Positions 25,664-35,135 of a stretch of DNA of 56,738 nucleotides are shown here, in pieces. Position 1 is the stretch's first letter; each line of letters begins with the position of its first letter. Below the pieces are notes generated by a model that made no database searches, was not told where the DNA came from, and saw only the letters and a program-made list of their open reading frames with translations. Origin of the DNA: Pseudomonadota bacterium (GTDB lineage Bacteria > Pseudomonadota > Alphaproteobacteria > Reyranellales > Reyranellaceae). The stretch lies in assembly GCA_018240685.1 (NCBI GenBank), contig JAFEFG010000016.1, forward strand, positions 1 to 56,738, read 5' to 3'. The translations under genes were made by a program, and so were the position numbers.

Positions 25664-27006
25664 GCGGCGACATCCTGCGCGGCGTCCCGCCCCATGCCGG
25701 TTCGACTGCCTATATCAACGCGCGGATCATCGATCCCACGGCCGGCAGCGAATATACCGGCGCCATCCTGATCAGCGACGGCAAGATCGCGGACTTCGGT
25801 CCCAACCTCTTCGCCTCCGGCGCGCCCTACGGCATCCAGTCCGTCGATTGCCGCGGCTTCTATCTCGCCCCCGGCATCGTCGACACGCGGGTCCACACCG
25901 GCGAACCGGGCGAGGAGCACAAGGAAACGCTGGAGAGCGCCGCCCAGGCCGCGACGGTCGGCGGCATCACCTCTATGGTGCTGCTGCCGGACAACGAGCC
26001 GCCTTTCGACGACGCCTCGCTGATCGAGTTCGTGGCGCGCCGCGCGCGCCAGATCAAGCTCACCAACATGTACGCCTACGGCGCGCTGACGGTGGGCCTC
26101 GAGGGCAAGGAACTGGCCGAGATGGGCCTGCTGGCCGAGGCCGGCGCGGTCGGCTTCACCGACGCCGACCATGCGGTCGGTAATGCGCAGGTCCTGCGGC
26201 GCGCGCTCTACTACGCCAAGGCGTTCGATGCGCTGATCGTGCACCTGCCGCAGGAGCCGACTCTCTCGGGCGGCCACATGAGCAGCGGCCTGATGGCAAC
26301 GCGGCTCGGCCTGTCCGGCATTCCGCCGCTGGCCGAAGTGATGATGGTCGAGCGCGATATCCGCCTGGTCGAGATGACCGGCGGGCGGCTACATCTCGCC
26401 AAGATCTCCACCGCCGAATCGGTGAAGGTGATCGCCGCCGCCAAGGCGCGCGGGCTCAACATCACCTGCGACACCGCCGCCCCCTACTTCGCGCTGAACG
26501 ATCTTGCGGTCGGCGACTATCGCACCTTCGGCAAGCTCGTGCCGCCGCTGCGCAGCGAGTCCGACCGGCTGGCGATCGTCGAGGGACTGAAGAGCGGCGT
26601 CATCGATGCCATCGTCTCCGACCACCGTCCCCAGGACCAGGACAGCAAGCGCGTGCCCTTCGCCCAGGCCGAGCCGGGCGGCATCGGGCTGGAAACCCTG
26701 CTGCCGGTGTCGCTGGAGCTGGTGCACAACGGTCACCTCACCCTGCCGCAGCTTTTCAAGTGCCTGTCCAGTTCGCCGGCCCGGCTTTTCGGCCTGCCCG
26801 GCGGCAAGCTCGCCAAGGGCGCGCCGGCCGATCTCGTGATCTTCGATTCGAACTATGCCTGGAAGGTCGACCGCGCGGATATCTGGAGCAAGACCAAGAA
26901 CTCGCCCTTCGACGAGCGGCCGGTGCAGGGCAGGGTGATGGCCACCATCGTCGGCGGGCGGACCATCTACCGCGATGACCATTTCGCGCCCGCGGCCGCG
27001 GCCTGA
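25660..27006 (+). CDS. pyrC: Dihydroorotase homologue, probably catalytically degenerate (PyrX/PyrC'-like)
   Basis: This 448-residue protein has the amidohydrolase fold of dihydroorotase and overlaps pyrB by four bases. The site that should read HxHxR (two zinc His and the substrate Arg) reads R77-V78-H79-T80-G81 in [13 protein letters not shown], so the first His and the Arg are lost. A second zinc His, normally in a H-V-S-T segment, is Lys in [14 protein letters not shown] keeps the catalytic Asp but has Gln where another His is usual. [13 protein letters not shown] is kept. In Pseudomonas, inactive homologues (PyrX) are needed to build active PyrB dodecamers. By analogy this is a structural partner of PyrB, and an active enzyme should be encoded elsewhere. 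Confidence 0.88.
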   Translation: MSGDILRGVPPHAGSTAYINARIIDPTAGSEYTGAILISDGKIADFGPNLFASGAPYGIQSVDCRGFYLAPGIVDTRVHTGEPGEEHKETLESAAQAATVGGITSMVLLPDNEPPFDDASLIEFVARRARQIKLTNMYAYGALTVGLEGKELAEMGLLAEAGAVGFTDADHAVGNAQVLRRALYYAKAFDALIVHLPQEPTLSGGHMSSGLMATRLGLSGIPPLAEVMMVERDIRLVEMTGGRLHLAKISTAESVKVIAAAKARGLNITCDTAAPYFALNDLAVGDYRTFGKLVPPLRSESDRLAIVEGLKSGVIDAIVSDHRPQDQDSKRVPFAQAEPGGIGLETLLPVSLELVHNGHLTLPQLFKCLSSSPARLFGLPGGKLAKGAPADLVIFDSNYAWKVDRADIWSKTKNSPFDERPVQGRVMATIVGGRTIYRDDHFAPAAAA

Positions 27007-27018
27007 GAGGCCGGCGCG

Positions 27019-27927
27019 CTAGCCCGCGCCGTCAGCCTCCATCCTGGCCACGATCAGGTCGGCCACGAGCTTCGCCGCCGGAGAAGCTCGTGTGACGCTC
27101 GACTGCACGAGCGTGGTCTGGGTCGCTTCCAGCCTCTTCTCCCGCAACGGGATGGCCACCAGCGCACCGGCCTGGATCAGCGGCAAGGCGGTGCTGCGCG
27201 GCAGGAAGGTCCCGAGGTCCGAACTGGCCACGACGGCCTGCGCGAAAGCGAGCGAATTGGTCTCGTAGAGGATCTCTAGCGGCACGCGCGCCTGCGCGCA
27301 GGCCTTGTCGATTTCCTGCCGGATGCCGAAGGAACTGTCGGGGGCGACGACGCGCAGGCCGGCGAGTTCGCGGACCGAGCAGCTCGGCCGCGCCGCGAGG
27401 CGATGGCGGGGCGACACGATCAGGCAGAGCGACTGGCGCATGTGCGCCAGTTCGATCAGGTCGCGGCGCGGCGCCCGGCCGAACACCAGCCCGAGATCGA
27501 CGTCGTTCTGGCCCACCATGTCGGCCACGTCGCGCGAGCCGACCGCCGTCACGGAAATCGAGATGCCGGGATGGTCGCGCGACAGTTCGACGACGAAGTC
27601 GGACAGGAAGCGCACGAGCAGACCTTCGACCGTCGCGATCTTGACGTGGCCCCGACGCAGCGAGGCGAACTCGCCCACCCTGCTCCTGAGGCTGTCGAGC
27701 TGCTGGCGGCTCTCGACGGCGTAGCGATAGAGCATATGGCCGGCATCGGTCAGGCTCATGCCGCGGGCCCCGCGCTTGAACAGTTTGACCGACAGCTCTT
27801 CTTCCAGCCCCTGGACCTGCCGGCTGATGGCGCTGGGCGCGACCCGCAGTGCCGCAGCCGCCTGCTTGATGGAGCCGCATTCGGTCACGACACGGAAATA
27901 GCGCAGGGTGGCTGATTCAATCGCCAT
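27019..27927 (-). CDS. LysR-family transcriptional regulator, divergent from the Liv-type ABC operon
   Basis: This 302-residue regulator has a winged helix at about 5-63 (GSIKQAAAALRVAPSAISRQ) and a substrate-binding domain at about 90-295. It is divergent from an ABC importer operon across 147 AT-rich bases containing dyads with TCGAAT and ATTCGA, so it most likely controls that operon. It converges on pyrC with a 12-base gap. The transported substrate is the likely inducer. Confidence 0.9.
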   Translation of the reverse strand: MAIESATLRYFRVVTECGSIKQAAAALRVAPSAISRQVQGLEEELSVKLFKRGARGMSLTDAGHMLYRYAVESRQQLDSLRSRVGEFASLRRGHVKIATVEGLLVRFLSDFVVELSRDHPGISISVTAVGSRDVADMVGQNDVDLGLVFGRAPRRDLIELAHMRQSLCLIVSPRHRLAARPSCSVRELAGLRVVAPDSSFGIRQEIDKACAQARVPLEILYETNSLAFAQAVVASSDLGTFLPRSTALPLIQAGALVAIPLREKRLEATQTTLVQSSVTRASPAAKLVADLIVARMEADGAG

Positions 27928-27996
27928 GACTCGCTCCAGCGATGCCTCGATATAAGGCAGATGGATCAGGAAATTCTATTTTTTCGATCTAATGCG

Positions 27997-28020
27997 TCGA
28001 ATTTCAATGCTTTTATTCGA
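27997..28020. promoter_or_regulatory. Dyad between LysR and ABC operon, candidate LysR operator
   Basis: The sequence tcgaat, then 12 bases, then attcga forms an inverted repeat, and the same TCGA core recurs at 27983-27988 (ttcgat) and near 28024-28029 (ctcgat). Such stacked half-sites are usual for LysR activators, which bind as tetramers. The region is AT-rich in a GC-rich setting. Confidence 0.45.
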
Positions 28021-28074
28021 GCTCTCGATTTGCAAACTTTTTGCTGGGGTTGGATTGGGACGGAGGGATCCTGA

Positions 28075-29295
28075 ATGTTTCGCTTTCGGCTTCGGCGCCG
28101 CGCCATCGCATGCGGCGGATTTGCACTGGCAGTCGCCGGCATGGCCGGACTGCCATCCACGGCATCGGCCGAGGATGTGATCCGGATCGGAGCGCCGCTG
28201 CCGATCACGGGTCCGCTGGCGCCCGAAGCGATCAAGCAGAAGCAGGGCTACGACCTGTGGGCGGAGCAGGCCAACAAGGCGGGCGGCATCTCCGTCGGCG
28301 GCAAGAAGTACAAGGTCGAGATCGTCTACGTCGACTATCAGTCGAACACGCCGCGCGCGGTCCAGGCGACCGAACAGCTCATCACCCAGGACCACGTCAA
28401 TTTCCTGTTCGGCGCCTTCGGTTCGGGCGCCGCCAAGGCGGCCAGCACGATTTCGGAGAAGTACAAGGTCCCGACCCTCGCGGCGACCGCATCGTCGTCC
28501 CAGGTTTACGACCAGGGCTACAAGTACTTGTTCGGTACCTTCACGCCCAACGACACGCTGACGACGCCGCTCACGAAGATCGTCAAGGCCAAGGCGCCGG
28601 ACGTGAAGAAGGTGGCGATCCTTGCCCGCAACGATCTCTTCCCGCTGGCGATCGCGCAGGAGATGGAGAAGTCGGCCAAGGCCAACGGCATCGAGGTCGT
28701 CTTCTTCGACAAATATGCGATCGGCACGCTCGACCATTCGGCGACGCTGTCCCAGATCAAGTCGCTGGCGCCGCAATGGATCTTCATCACCGGCTACATC
28801 AACGACCTGCTGCTGGCCCGCAAGCAGATGGTCGACCAGCAGATCAAGGCCCCGGTCGTCACCATGATCGCCGGTCCCGCCTACCAGGAGTTCATCGACG
28901 CCCTGGGACCGAGCGCCGAGAACATCAGCAGCGCCGCCTGGTGGCATCCGGCCGAGCAGTATGACGGCAAGGACATCTTCGGAAAGACGTCCAACTTCGT
29001 GAAGCTGTTCCGCGACAAGTACAAGACCGAACCGGATTACGGCCAGGCGTCCGCCGCCCTGTGCGGGGCGCTGTTCCAACTGGCGATCGAGCAGGCGGGC
29101 TCGCTCGATCGCGACAAGGTGCGCGACGCACTCGCCAAGATGGATGTCGTGACCTTCTTCGGCCCGGTGAAGTTCGGATCGAACGGACAGATCAACTCGC
29201 TCGATCCGCCGGTGTTCCAGATCCAGGGCGGCAAGCCCGTCGTGGTGTTCCCGCAGGCGATCAAGCAGGGCGACCTCAAGCTCGGCGTCAACTGA
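28075..29295 (+). CDS. Periplasmic substrate-binding protein of a branched-chain amino acid-type ABC importer
   Basis: This 406-residue protein has a Sec signal (1-32, ending STASA) and the two-lobed type I periplasmic-binding fold of the LivJ/HAAT family. IRIGAPLPITGPLA, VDYQSNTPRAVQATEQL and FGAFGSGAAKAAS are the usual segments. A strong GGAGGG site stands seven bases before the ATG. It is first in an operon with two permeases and two ATPases. HAAT proteins bind amino acids, amides, or aromatic acids, and the CnbZ-like gene at the end of this operon points away from simple leucine uptake. Confidence 0.93.
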   Translation: MFRFRLRRRAIACGGFALAVAGMAGLPSTASAEDVIRIGAPLPITGPLAPEAIKQKQGYDLWAEQANKAGGISVGGKKYKVEIVYVDYQSNTPRAVQATEQLITQDHVNFLFGAFGSGAAKAASTISEKYKVPTLAATASSSQVYDQGYKYLFGTFTPNDTLTTPLTKIVKAKAPDVKKVAILARNDLFPLAIAQEMEKSAKANGIEVVFFDKYAIGTLDHSATLSQIKSLAPQWIFITGYINDLLLARKQMVDQQIKAPVVTMIAGPAYQEFIDALGPSAENISSAAWWHPAEQYDGKDIFGKTSNFVKLFRDKYKTEPDYGQASAALCGALFQLAIEQAGSLDRDKVRDALAKMDVVTFFGPVKFGSNGQINSLDPPVFQIQGGKPVVVFPQAIKQGDLKLGVN

Positions 29296-29336
29296 GCGCG
29301 CACCCGACGGTCCCATAAGCGATCGGTCCATAAGCG

Positions 29337-30203
29337 ATGCTGGCAGCCCAGGTCCTCGTCAATGCAGCGGTGCTGGGCTGCCTCTACGCCTGCATCGCGA
29401 TCGGCTTCTCCCTCGTCTGGGGCGTGCTGAACGTCATCAACCTGATCCACGGATCGTTGATCGTGCTGGGCGCCTATCTGGCCTGGGGCCTGTATCAGTG
29501 GATCGGCGTCCTGCCCTGGTACGTGCTGGTGGTCGCGGCGCCGCTCTTCTTCGCCATCGGCTATCTGCTGCAGCGGCTGTTGCTCAACAAGGTCATCACC
29601 GCGCCGGTGCTGGTCACGCTGACGCTGACCTTCGGGCTCGACCTGATCCTGAACAACGCGATGATCTACTTCTTCAAGGCCGACTATCGGAAGCTCACCC
29701 TGGTGCCGTCGCTGGGCTCGATCTCCCTCGGCGGCGTGGTGGTTCCGGTCGATCGCGTCATCGCGACGGCGTTTGCCCTCGTGCTGACCGGCCTGCTCTA
29801 CCTGCTGCTGCGCCGCTCGCGTGTCGGCCGCGCCGTCGTCGCGGTTCGCCTGGATCACGACGCCGCGGTCCTGATGGGCGTCGACGTGAAGTCGATCTAT
29901 GCCATCGCCTTCGGCCTCGGCGCGGCGCTGGCAGGCTGTGCCGGCGTGCTGATGGCGCTGATCTTCCCGATTTCGCCGCTGACCTCGTCGGCCTATCTCG
30001 GCAAGGCGTTCGTCGTCTGCGTGCTGGGCGGACTGGGCAGCGTGTCGGGGGCGCTCGTGGGCGGCCTCGCTCTGGCGCTCGTCGAGGGTGTCGGCGCCGT
30101 CGTCGTCGGCCCCTCCTACGCGACGACCCTCTCCTTCCTGCTCCTGATCGTGTTCCTGATCGTGCGGCCGCAGGGGCTGCTGGGCCGCAAGGGCTTCGAA
30201 TGA
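29337..30203 (+). CDS. ABC permease, LivH family
   Basis: This 288-residue inner-membrane permease has about eight helices. NVINLIHGSLIVLGAYLAW is the LivH hallmark, and GLGSVSGALVGGLALALVEG is the conserved loop touching the ATPase. It follows the binding protein by 41 bases and overlaps the LivM-type gene by four bases (ATGA). Confidence 0.94.
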   Translation: MLAAQVLVNAAVLGCLYACIAIGFSLVWGVLNVINLIHGSLIVLGAYLAWGLYQWIGVLPWYVLVVAAPLFFAIGYLLQRLLLNKVITAPVLVTLTLTFGLDLILNNAMIYFFKADYRKLTLVPSLGSISLGGVVVPVDRVIATAFALVLTGLLYLLLRRSRVGRAVVAVRLDHDAAVLMGVDVKSIYAIAFGLGAALAGCAGVLMALIFPISPLTSSAYLGKAFVVCVLGGLGSVSGALVGGLALALVEGVGAVVVGPSYATTLSFLLLIVFLIVRPQGLLGRKGFE

Positions 30204-31135
30204 CGCGATCGAGCATCGCCCTCGCGGTCCTGCTCGCGGTCCTTGCGCTGCTGCCTCTGGTGGGCGGCGCCTACGCCCTGCGCCTCGGCACGATCGCCTG
30301 CATGTACGCCGTCTTCGCCCTGTCCTGGAACATCGTGGGCGGCTTCCTCGGCTATCCGTCATTCGCCACCGCGGCGTTCTTCGGCTTCGGCGCGTATGCG
30401 ACCGGCGTGCTGATGACCCTGGGCGTGCCGCTGCCGCTCGCGCTCGTGGCGACCCTCATCACCTGTCTCCTCGCCGCCTCGGTGCTCGGCGCCGTGCTGC
30501 TGCGGCTGCGCGGCCACTACTTCGCCATCGCCAGCCTGTCGCTGGTCGAGGTGCTGCGCGAAGTGGTGAACAATGCCACCGACCTCACCGGCGGCGGCAT
30601 GGGCCTCAACATCCCGCTGGCCTCGAATTCGAGCGTCCTGGGCGACGCCCTGTTCTTCTTCTACGCGATGTGGATCGTCCTCGCCCTGACGGCGGCGATG
30701 GTGATCGCCGTATCCGCCTCCAAGCTGGGTTTCGGTCTTGCCTGCATCCGGCAGAACGAGACGGCCGCCAACATGGTCGGACTGAACACCACGCTCTACA
30801 AGAGCATCGCCTTCGGCCTGTCGGCCTGTTTCGTCGGCGTCGCCGGCGGCATCTATGCCGCCTGGGTCCACTACATCGATCCGTCGGACGTGTTCGACAT
30901 CCTCTATTCGGTCAAGCCGATCGTCATGGCACTGATCGGCGGCCTGGGCTCGCCGCTCGGCGTCGTCTGCGGCGCCCTCGTCTACCTCGGGCTCGAAGAA
31001 GTGGTCTGGCGCAATTACATCCAGATCCACTCGGGCCTGCTCGGCCTGCTGGTCGTATTGCTGCTGCTGTTCCTGCCGCATGGGCTCGTTTCCCTGCGGA
31101 CGCGCCTGTTCCGGCGCAAGGCAGGCCATGCCTGA
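30200..31135 (+). CDS. ABC permease, LivM family
   Basis: This 311-residue permease is the LivM partner, with about nine helices. SWNIVGGFLGYPSFATAAFF and GGLGSPLGVVCGALVYLGLE are the family segments, the latter being the ATPase-coupling loop. The ATG at 30200 overlaps the LivH stop, and the 3' end overlaps the LivG-type gene by eight bases. A longer upstream frame is not used. Confidence 0.94.
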   Translation: MTRSSIALAVLLAVLALLPLVGGAYALRLGTIACMYAVFALSWNIVGGFLGYPSFATAAFFGFGAYATGVLMTLGVPLPLALVATLITCLLAASVLGAVLLRLRGHYFAIASLSLVEVLREVVNNATDLTGGGMGLNIPLASNSSVLGDALFFFYAMWIVLALTAAMVIAVSASKLGFGLACIRQNETAANMVGLNTTLYKSIAFGLSACFVGVAGGIYAAWVHYIDPSDVFDILYSVKPIVMALIGGLGSPLGVVCGALVYLGLEEVVWRNYIQIHSGLLGLLVVLLLLFLPHGLVSLRTRLFRRKAGHA

Positions 31136-31869
31136 GATCCTCTCCCTTGCCGGCGTGTCGCGCCATTTCAGCGGCCTGCAGGCCCTGCGCGACGTCAGCC
31201 TCGGCATCGCGGGGGGCGAGATCGTCGGCCTGATCGGCCCCAACGGCGCCGGCAAGACCACCTTGGTCAACACCGTCTGCGGCGTGACGCCGGCGAGTGC
31301 GGGCACCGTGACATTCGCCGGCCGCGACATCACGCGGCTGAAGCCCTACCAGGCGGCACGGCTGGGGCTCGCACGCACCTTCCAGATCGTGCAGCCCTTC
31401 GCCGAATTCTCCGCTCTCGACAACGTCGCCACGGCAGCGCTGTTCTCGCAACCGGGGCAGAGCCTGAAGGCGGCGCGCGAGAACGCACGCGAACATCTCG
31501 CCTTCGTCGGGCTCGACGGACAGGCGGACCAGCCGGCCTCCACGCTGACGCTGGCGATGCGAAAGCGCCTGGAACTCGCCAAGGCGCTGGCCATGAAGCC
31601 GAAGCTCCTGTTCCTCGACGAAGTGAACGCCGGCCTGAACAGCGCCGAGGTCGAGAAGGCGACGGCTCTCATCCGCCAGCTTGCGGCCGGCGGCATCACG
31701 ATCGTCATGATCGAGCACCTGATGAAGGTGGTGTTGAACGTTTGCACCCGCATCGTCGTGCTGCACAACGGCGAGCTCATCGCAGACGGCGCGCCGCGCG
31801 ACGTCGTGCGCAACCCGGCGGTGATCGACGCCTATCTCGGTCAGCAATACGCGCAACGGCACGGCGCCC

Positions 31870-31877
<8 letters not shown>
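31128..31877 (+). CDS. ABC ATPase, LivG family, with unusual signature motif
   Basis: This 249-residue ATPase drives the importer. Walker A is GPNGAGKTT and Walker B is LLFLDEVNAGLN, with Glu as the catalytic base. The ABC signature, normally L-S-x-G-Q, reads LTLAMRKRLELA. A similar degenerate signature is known to me in other LivG proteins of this branch, so ATP use may be kept through the second ATPase. HLMKVV is the switch His. The ATG at 31128 is preferred to an upstream ATG at 31080 that lies inside the previous gene. Confidence 0.92.
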
Positions 31878-32601
<724 letters not shown>

Positions 32602-32637
32602 AGCATCCGTATCGATTCCAACGCAAAGAGAGACGAA

Positions 32638-33393
32638 ATGACCAAGACAGTGGATATGGCGGCCGGCGGCTACGCCTTCATGCCGGGCGTTTCCCAGTAT
32701 TCCTGCGGCGTCGGGGCACTTCCCGGCTTCACCATCGAGCGCGTCCGCTTCAGCGAGGTGGTGCCGATGCGGCAGGGCTTTGCGAAGATCGCCGACATCC
32801 TGAAGGCGGCCGGCCGGCCGTTGCAGGCCTTCTGCGCCTGCGAACTGCGTTCGCCGGCGCCGTTCACCGAGCAGGGTTTCAAGGCCTTCAACGAGACCTA
32901 TGTCGAAACCCTGCTCGACTGGAACATCATCACCGACGGCCTCAACCCGATCGCCCGCAGCAATGTCTGCCCCAAGCTGGCCCCGCCGGCCGAGCCCGGC
33001 TTTCACGCCTTCTGCTTCACGAGACCTGCAAGTGGGACCGAATCCTCGTTCGTCGTCTCCGGCTCGGGTGAATCGGCGGAAGGAAAGGCCAACTACCGCG
33101 ACCACACGGTTCGCCTGGGCGATACGAGTCCCGAGGGAATGCTCGAAAAGGCGAAGTGGGTGTTGAACGAGATGGAGCGCCGCATGAGCGCCTTCGGCGG
33201 CGATTGGCAACAGACCACGGGCGTCCAGCTCTACACCGTGCAGGACATCTACCCGTTTCTCGAATCGGAGCTCGGCCGGCGGGGTGTGCTGCGCAACGGG
33301 CTGACCTGGCACTTCAACCGCCCGCCCGTGGTCGATCTCGAATATGAAATGGACTGCCGCCGCATCCACGTGGAACGGGTGGCCATGGTCTGA
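32638..33393 (+). CDS. CnbZ-like putative deaminase
   Basis: This 251-residue protein follows the importer by 36 bases and is probably cotranscribed. It has no signal peptide. FCACELRSPAPFTEQGFKAF, NPIARSNVCP, GFHAFCFTRPA, SGSGESAEGKANYRDH and LYTVQDIYPF are segments I associate with proteins annotated as 2-amino-5-chloromuconate deaminase CnbZ, and overall it looks like two fused RidA-like halves. That assignment is from memory of the family and not proven. A hydrolase acting on an amino-muconate or another imported N-containing compound would fit the context. The start is ATG at 32638 with AGAGAG nearby. Confidence 0.62.
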   Translation: MTKTVDMAAGGYAFMPGVSQYSCGVGALPGFTIERVRFSEVVPMRQGFAKIADILKAAGRPLQAFCACELRSPAPFTEQGFKAFNETYVETLLDWNIITDGLNPIARSNVCPKLAPPAEPGFHAFCFTRPASGTESSFVVSGSGESAEGKANYRDHTVRLGDTSPEGMLEKAKWVLNEMERRMSAFGGDWQQTTGVQLYTVQDIYPFLESELGRRGVLRNGLTWHFNRPPVVDLEYEMDCRRIHVERVAMV

Positions 33394-33486
33394 AACGCGA
33401 TTGCTTCGGGTGTCGTCCCGGCGCCCGTGGCGTCGGCCGCGCATGTGCCGGGACGACGGCCTGAGTTGACCGAACGTCATCGCGCT
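33394..33486. repeat. Nested palindromic intergenic repeat, copy B
   Basis: This 93-base element repeats the plan of 16820-16917. Inner arms are gtcgtcccggcgc (33412-33424) and gtgccgggacgac (33445-33457). Outer arms are near acgcgattgcttcgg (33395-33409) and cgaacgtcatcgcgct (33471-33486). It begins directly after the stop of the CnbZ-like gene. It could form a long hairpin at the operon's 3' end. Confidence 0.72.
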
Positions 33487-33628
33487 GTAGCGATCACAAA
33501 GTTATCCCAAGCCCCACCGTGCGTGTGCCGCTGCCCTGTATAGGTGCGGCGTCGGCCTGGCTGAAATTGCCTCGAAACGGCCATTTGGTCTGCTATGGTC
33601 GCCCCTCCCGCAAGCAAGGCATGCGATA

Positions 33629-34438
33629 ATGCATCGATATTCTCTTCTTCTCGGCGTCGCGCTGACCGCGGTTGCCGGCACCGGCTATGCGCAATCGGGC
33701 CGCTCCCGCGAGGACCTGCTCGACGAGCTGACCCGGCACATCCAGATCTGCTCCGAAATCACCGACGGGCAGCAGCGGCTCGCCTGCTACGACAAGGTGC
33801 AGACGCACGTGGGCGATATTCCCGCGTCTGCGCCGACGGCATCGCAGCCGACCCCGCTCGCCAGCAGCCGGCCCGCCACGACCACTCCGGCGCCGCAGCC
33901 CCTGACGCCTCCGCCCGTGGCCTCTGCGCCGGCTCCGATGACGGGCGGCTCCTCGATCTCTGGCACGCCACTGCAGCCCCCACCGCTCACTGTGCCGGGC
34001 GGCGGCGTGGCGACCTTGGGCGGCCAGCAGGCGCAGCCGACGCCGACGGCGCCCGATCCCGACCGGGCATTCGATCCCTCCACGGCCTCGAGCGCGCCCG
34101 GCGTGGCGATGCCCCGCCCCCAGCCCACCGTGCGCCGCACGGGCCCGCGGCCGGTTCCCTCGTCGTCTCAGGGCATGCCGCTGGTGACCCTGACGGCCAG
34201 CAACCTGACCTACGGCTCGTCGCGCTACTGGCAGGTGTCGATCTCGATCACGTCGAACACGACCAAGACGGTCGATGCCCAGGTCCAGTGCACCTTCCGC
34301 AACGCCGGCAATTCCGTCGGCGAGGGCTATTTCGGCCCCGCTCCGCTGGCACCGGGCGAGCAGATCTCGACCGAGGTGATCGGACCGCCGACCACCGCCT
34401 ATGTCGATTCGGTGAACTGCCGGGCGCTGAGCCCGTAA
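33629..34438 (+). CDS. Secreted protein with Cys-rich N domain, Pro-rich linker and beta-rich C domain
   Basis: This 269-residue protein has a signal peptide (1-21, GTGYA), a short helical part with C41 and C53 in CSEITDGQQRLACYD, a Pro/Ala/Thr-rich linker (about 65-180), and a beta-rich domain (about 185-269) with two more Cys in VQCTFRN and VDSVNC. The CxxxxxxxxRLACYD motif is seen in various periplasmic proteins of unknown role. No close family is recognised. It ends nine bases before plsY and may share its transcript. Confidence 0.75.
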   Translation: MHRYSLLLGVALTAVAGTGYAQSGRSREDLLDELTRHIQICSEITDGQQRLACYDKVQTHVGDIPASAPTASQPTPLASSRPATTTPAPQPLTPPPVASAPAPMTGGSSISGTPLQPPPLTVPGGGVATLGGQQAQPTPTAPDPDRAFDPSTASSAPGVAMPRPQPTVRRTGPRPVPSSSQGMPLVTLTASNLTYGSSRYWQVSISITSNTTKTVDAQVQCTFRNAGNSVGEGYFGPAPLAPGEQISTEVIGPPTTAYVDSVNCRALSP

Positions 34439-34446
34439 AGCCACCG

Positions 34447-35067
34447 ATGCAGTGGTATGCCTTCCATGTCGTGGTGCCGCTCGCGCTCGGCTACCTGCTG
34501 GGTTCGATTCCTTTCGGCCTGCTGCTGACGCGCGCCGCGGGCCTGGGCGACATCCGCAAGGTGGGGTCCGGCAACATCGGGGCCACCAACGTGTTGCGGA
34601 CCGGCCGCAAGAGTCTGGCGGCAGCAACCCTTCTGCTCGACGCGCTGAAGGGCTTCGCGGCGGTCATGATCTGTGCCGTGTTCGGGCCGACGGCGGCGAT
34701 CGCGGCGGCGCTGGGTGCCGTGCTGGGCCACATGTTTCCCGTGTGGCTCTCCTTCAAGGGCGGCAAGGGCGTCGCGACCACGCTGGGCGTGATGTGGGGA
34801 CTGAGCTGGCCGGTCGGCGCGGTGACCTGTGCGGCCTGGCTGCTGATCGCAGCCTTGTTCCGCTACTCGTCTCTCGCTGCGCTTCTCAGCATCGTCGTCG
34901 GCGCGATCGTCGCCTGGATCCTGCTCGACTGGCGCGTGGCGACGGCGATCACCGCTTTGGTGCCGCTCGTGTGGATCCGGCATCATGAGAACATCGAACG
35001 CCTGTTCAAGGGCATCGAGCCCAAGATCGGGCAGCGCAAGGCGAACGCCGGCGGCCCAACCGCATAG
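34447..35067 (+). CDS. plsY: Acyl-phosphate:glycerol-3-phosphate acyltransferase
   Basis: This 206-residue inner-membrane enzyme moves the acyl group of acyl phosphate to glycerol-3-phosphate, the first step of phospholipid synthesis. GSIPFGLLL, KVGSGNIGATNVLRTG, GHMFPVWLSFKGGKGVATT and the late HHENIERLFKG-E are the three conserved loops plus tail. ATG at 34447 gives the standard N terminus. It is a backbone gene; pyrC normally stands just upstream. Confidence 0.96.
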   Translation: MQWYAFHVVVPLALGYLLGSIPFGLLLTRAAGLGDIRKVGSGNIGATNVLRTGRKSLAAATLLLDALKGFAAVMICAVFGPTAAIAAALGAVLGHMFPVWLSFKGGKGVATTLGVMWGLSWPVGAVTCAAWLLIAALFRYSSLAALLSIVVGAIVAWILLDWRVATAITALVPLVWIRHHENIERLFKGIEPKIGQRKANAGGPTA

Positions 35068-35135
35068 CGACGCTCCAGGCGCGGCCGCGATTGCTGGGCC
35101 ACGACAGCGCCGGTAGGGTCGCGCCGCTTGGCGTC

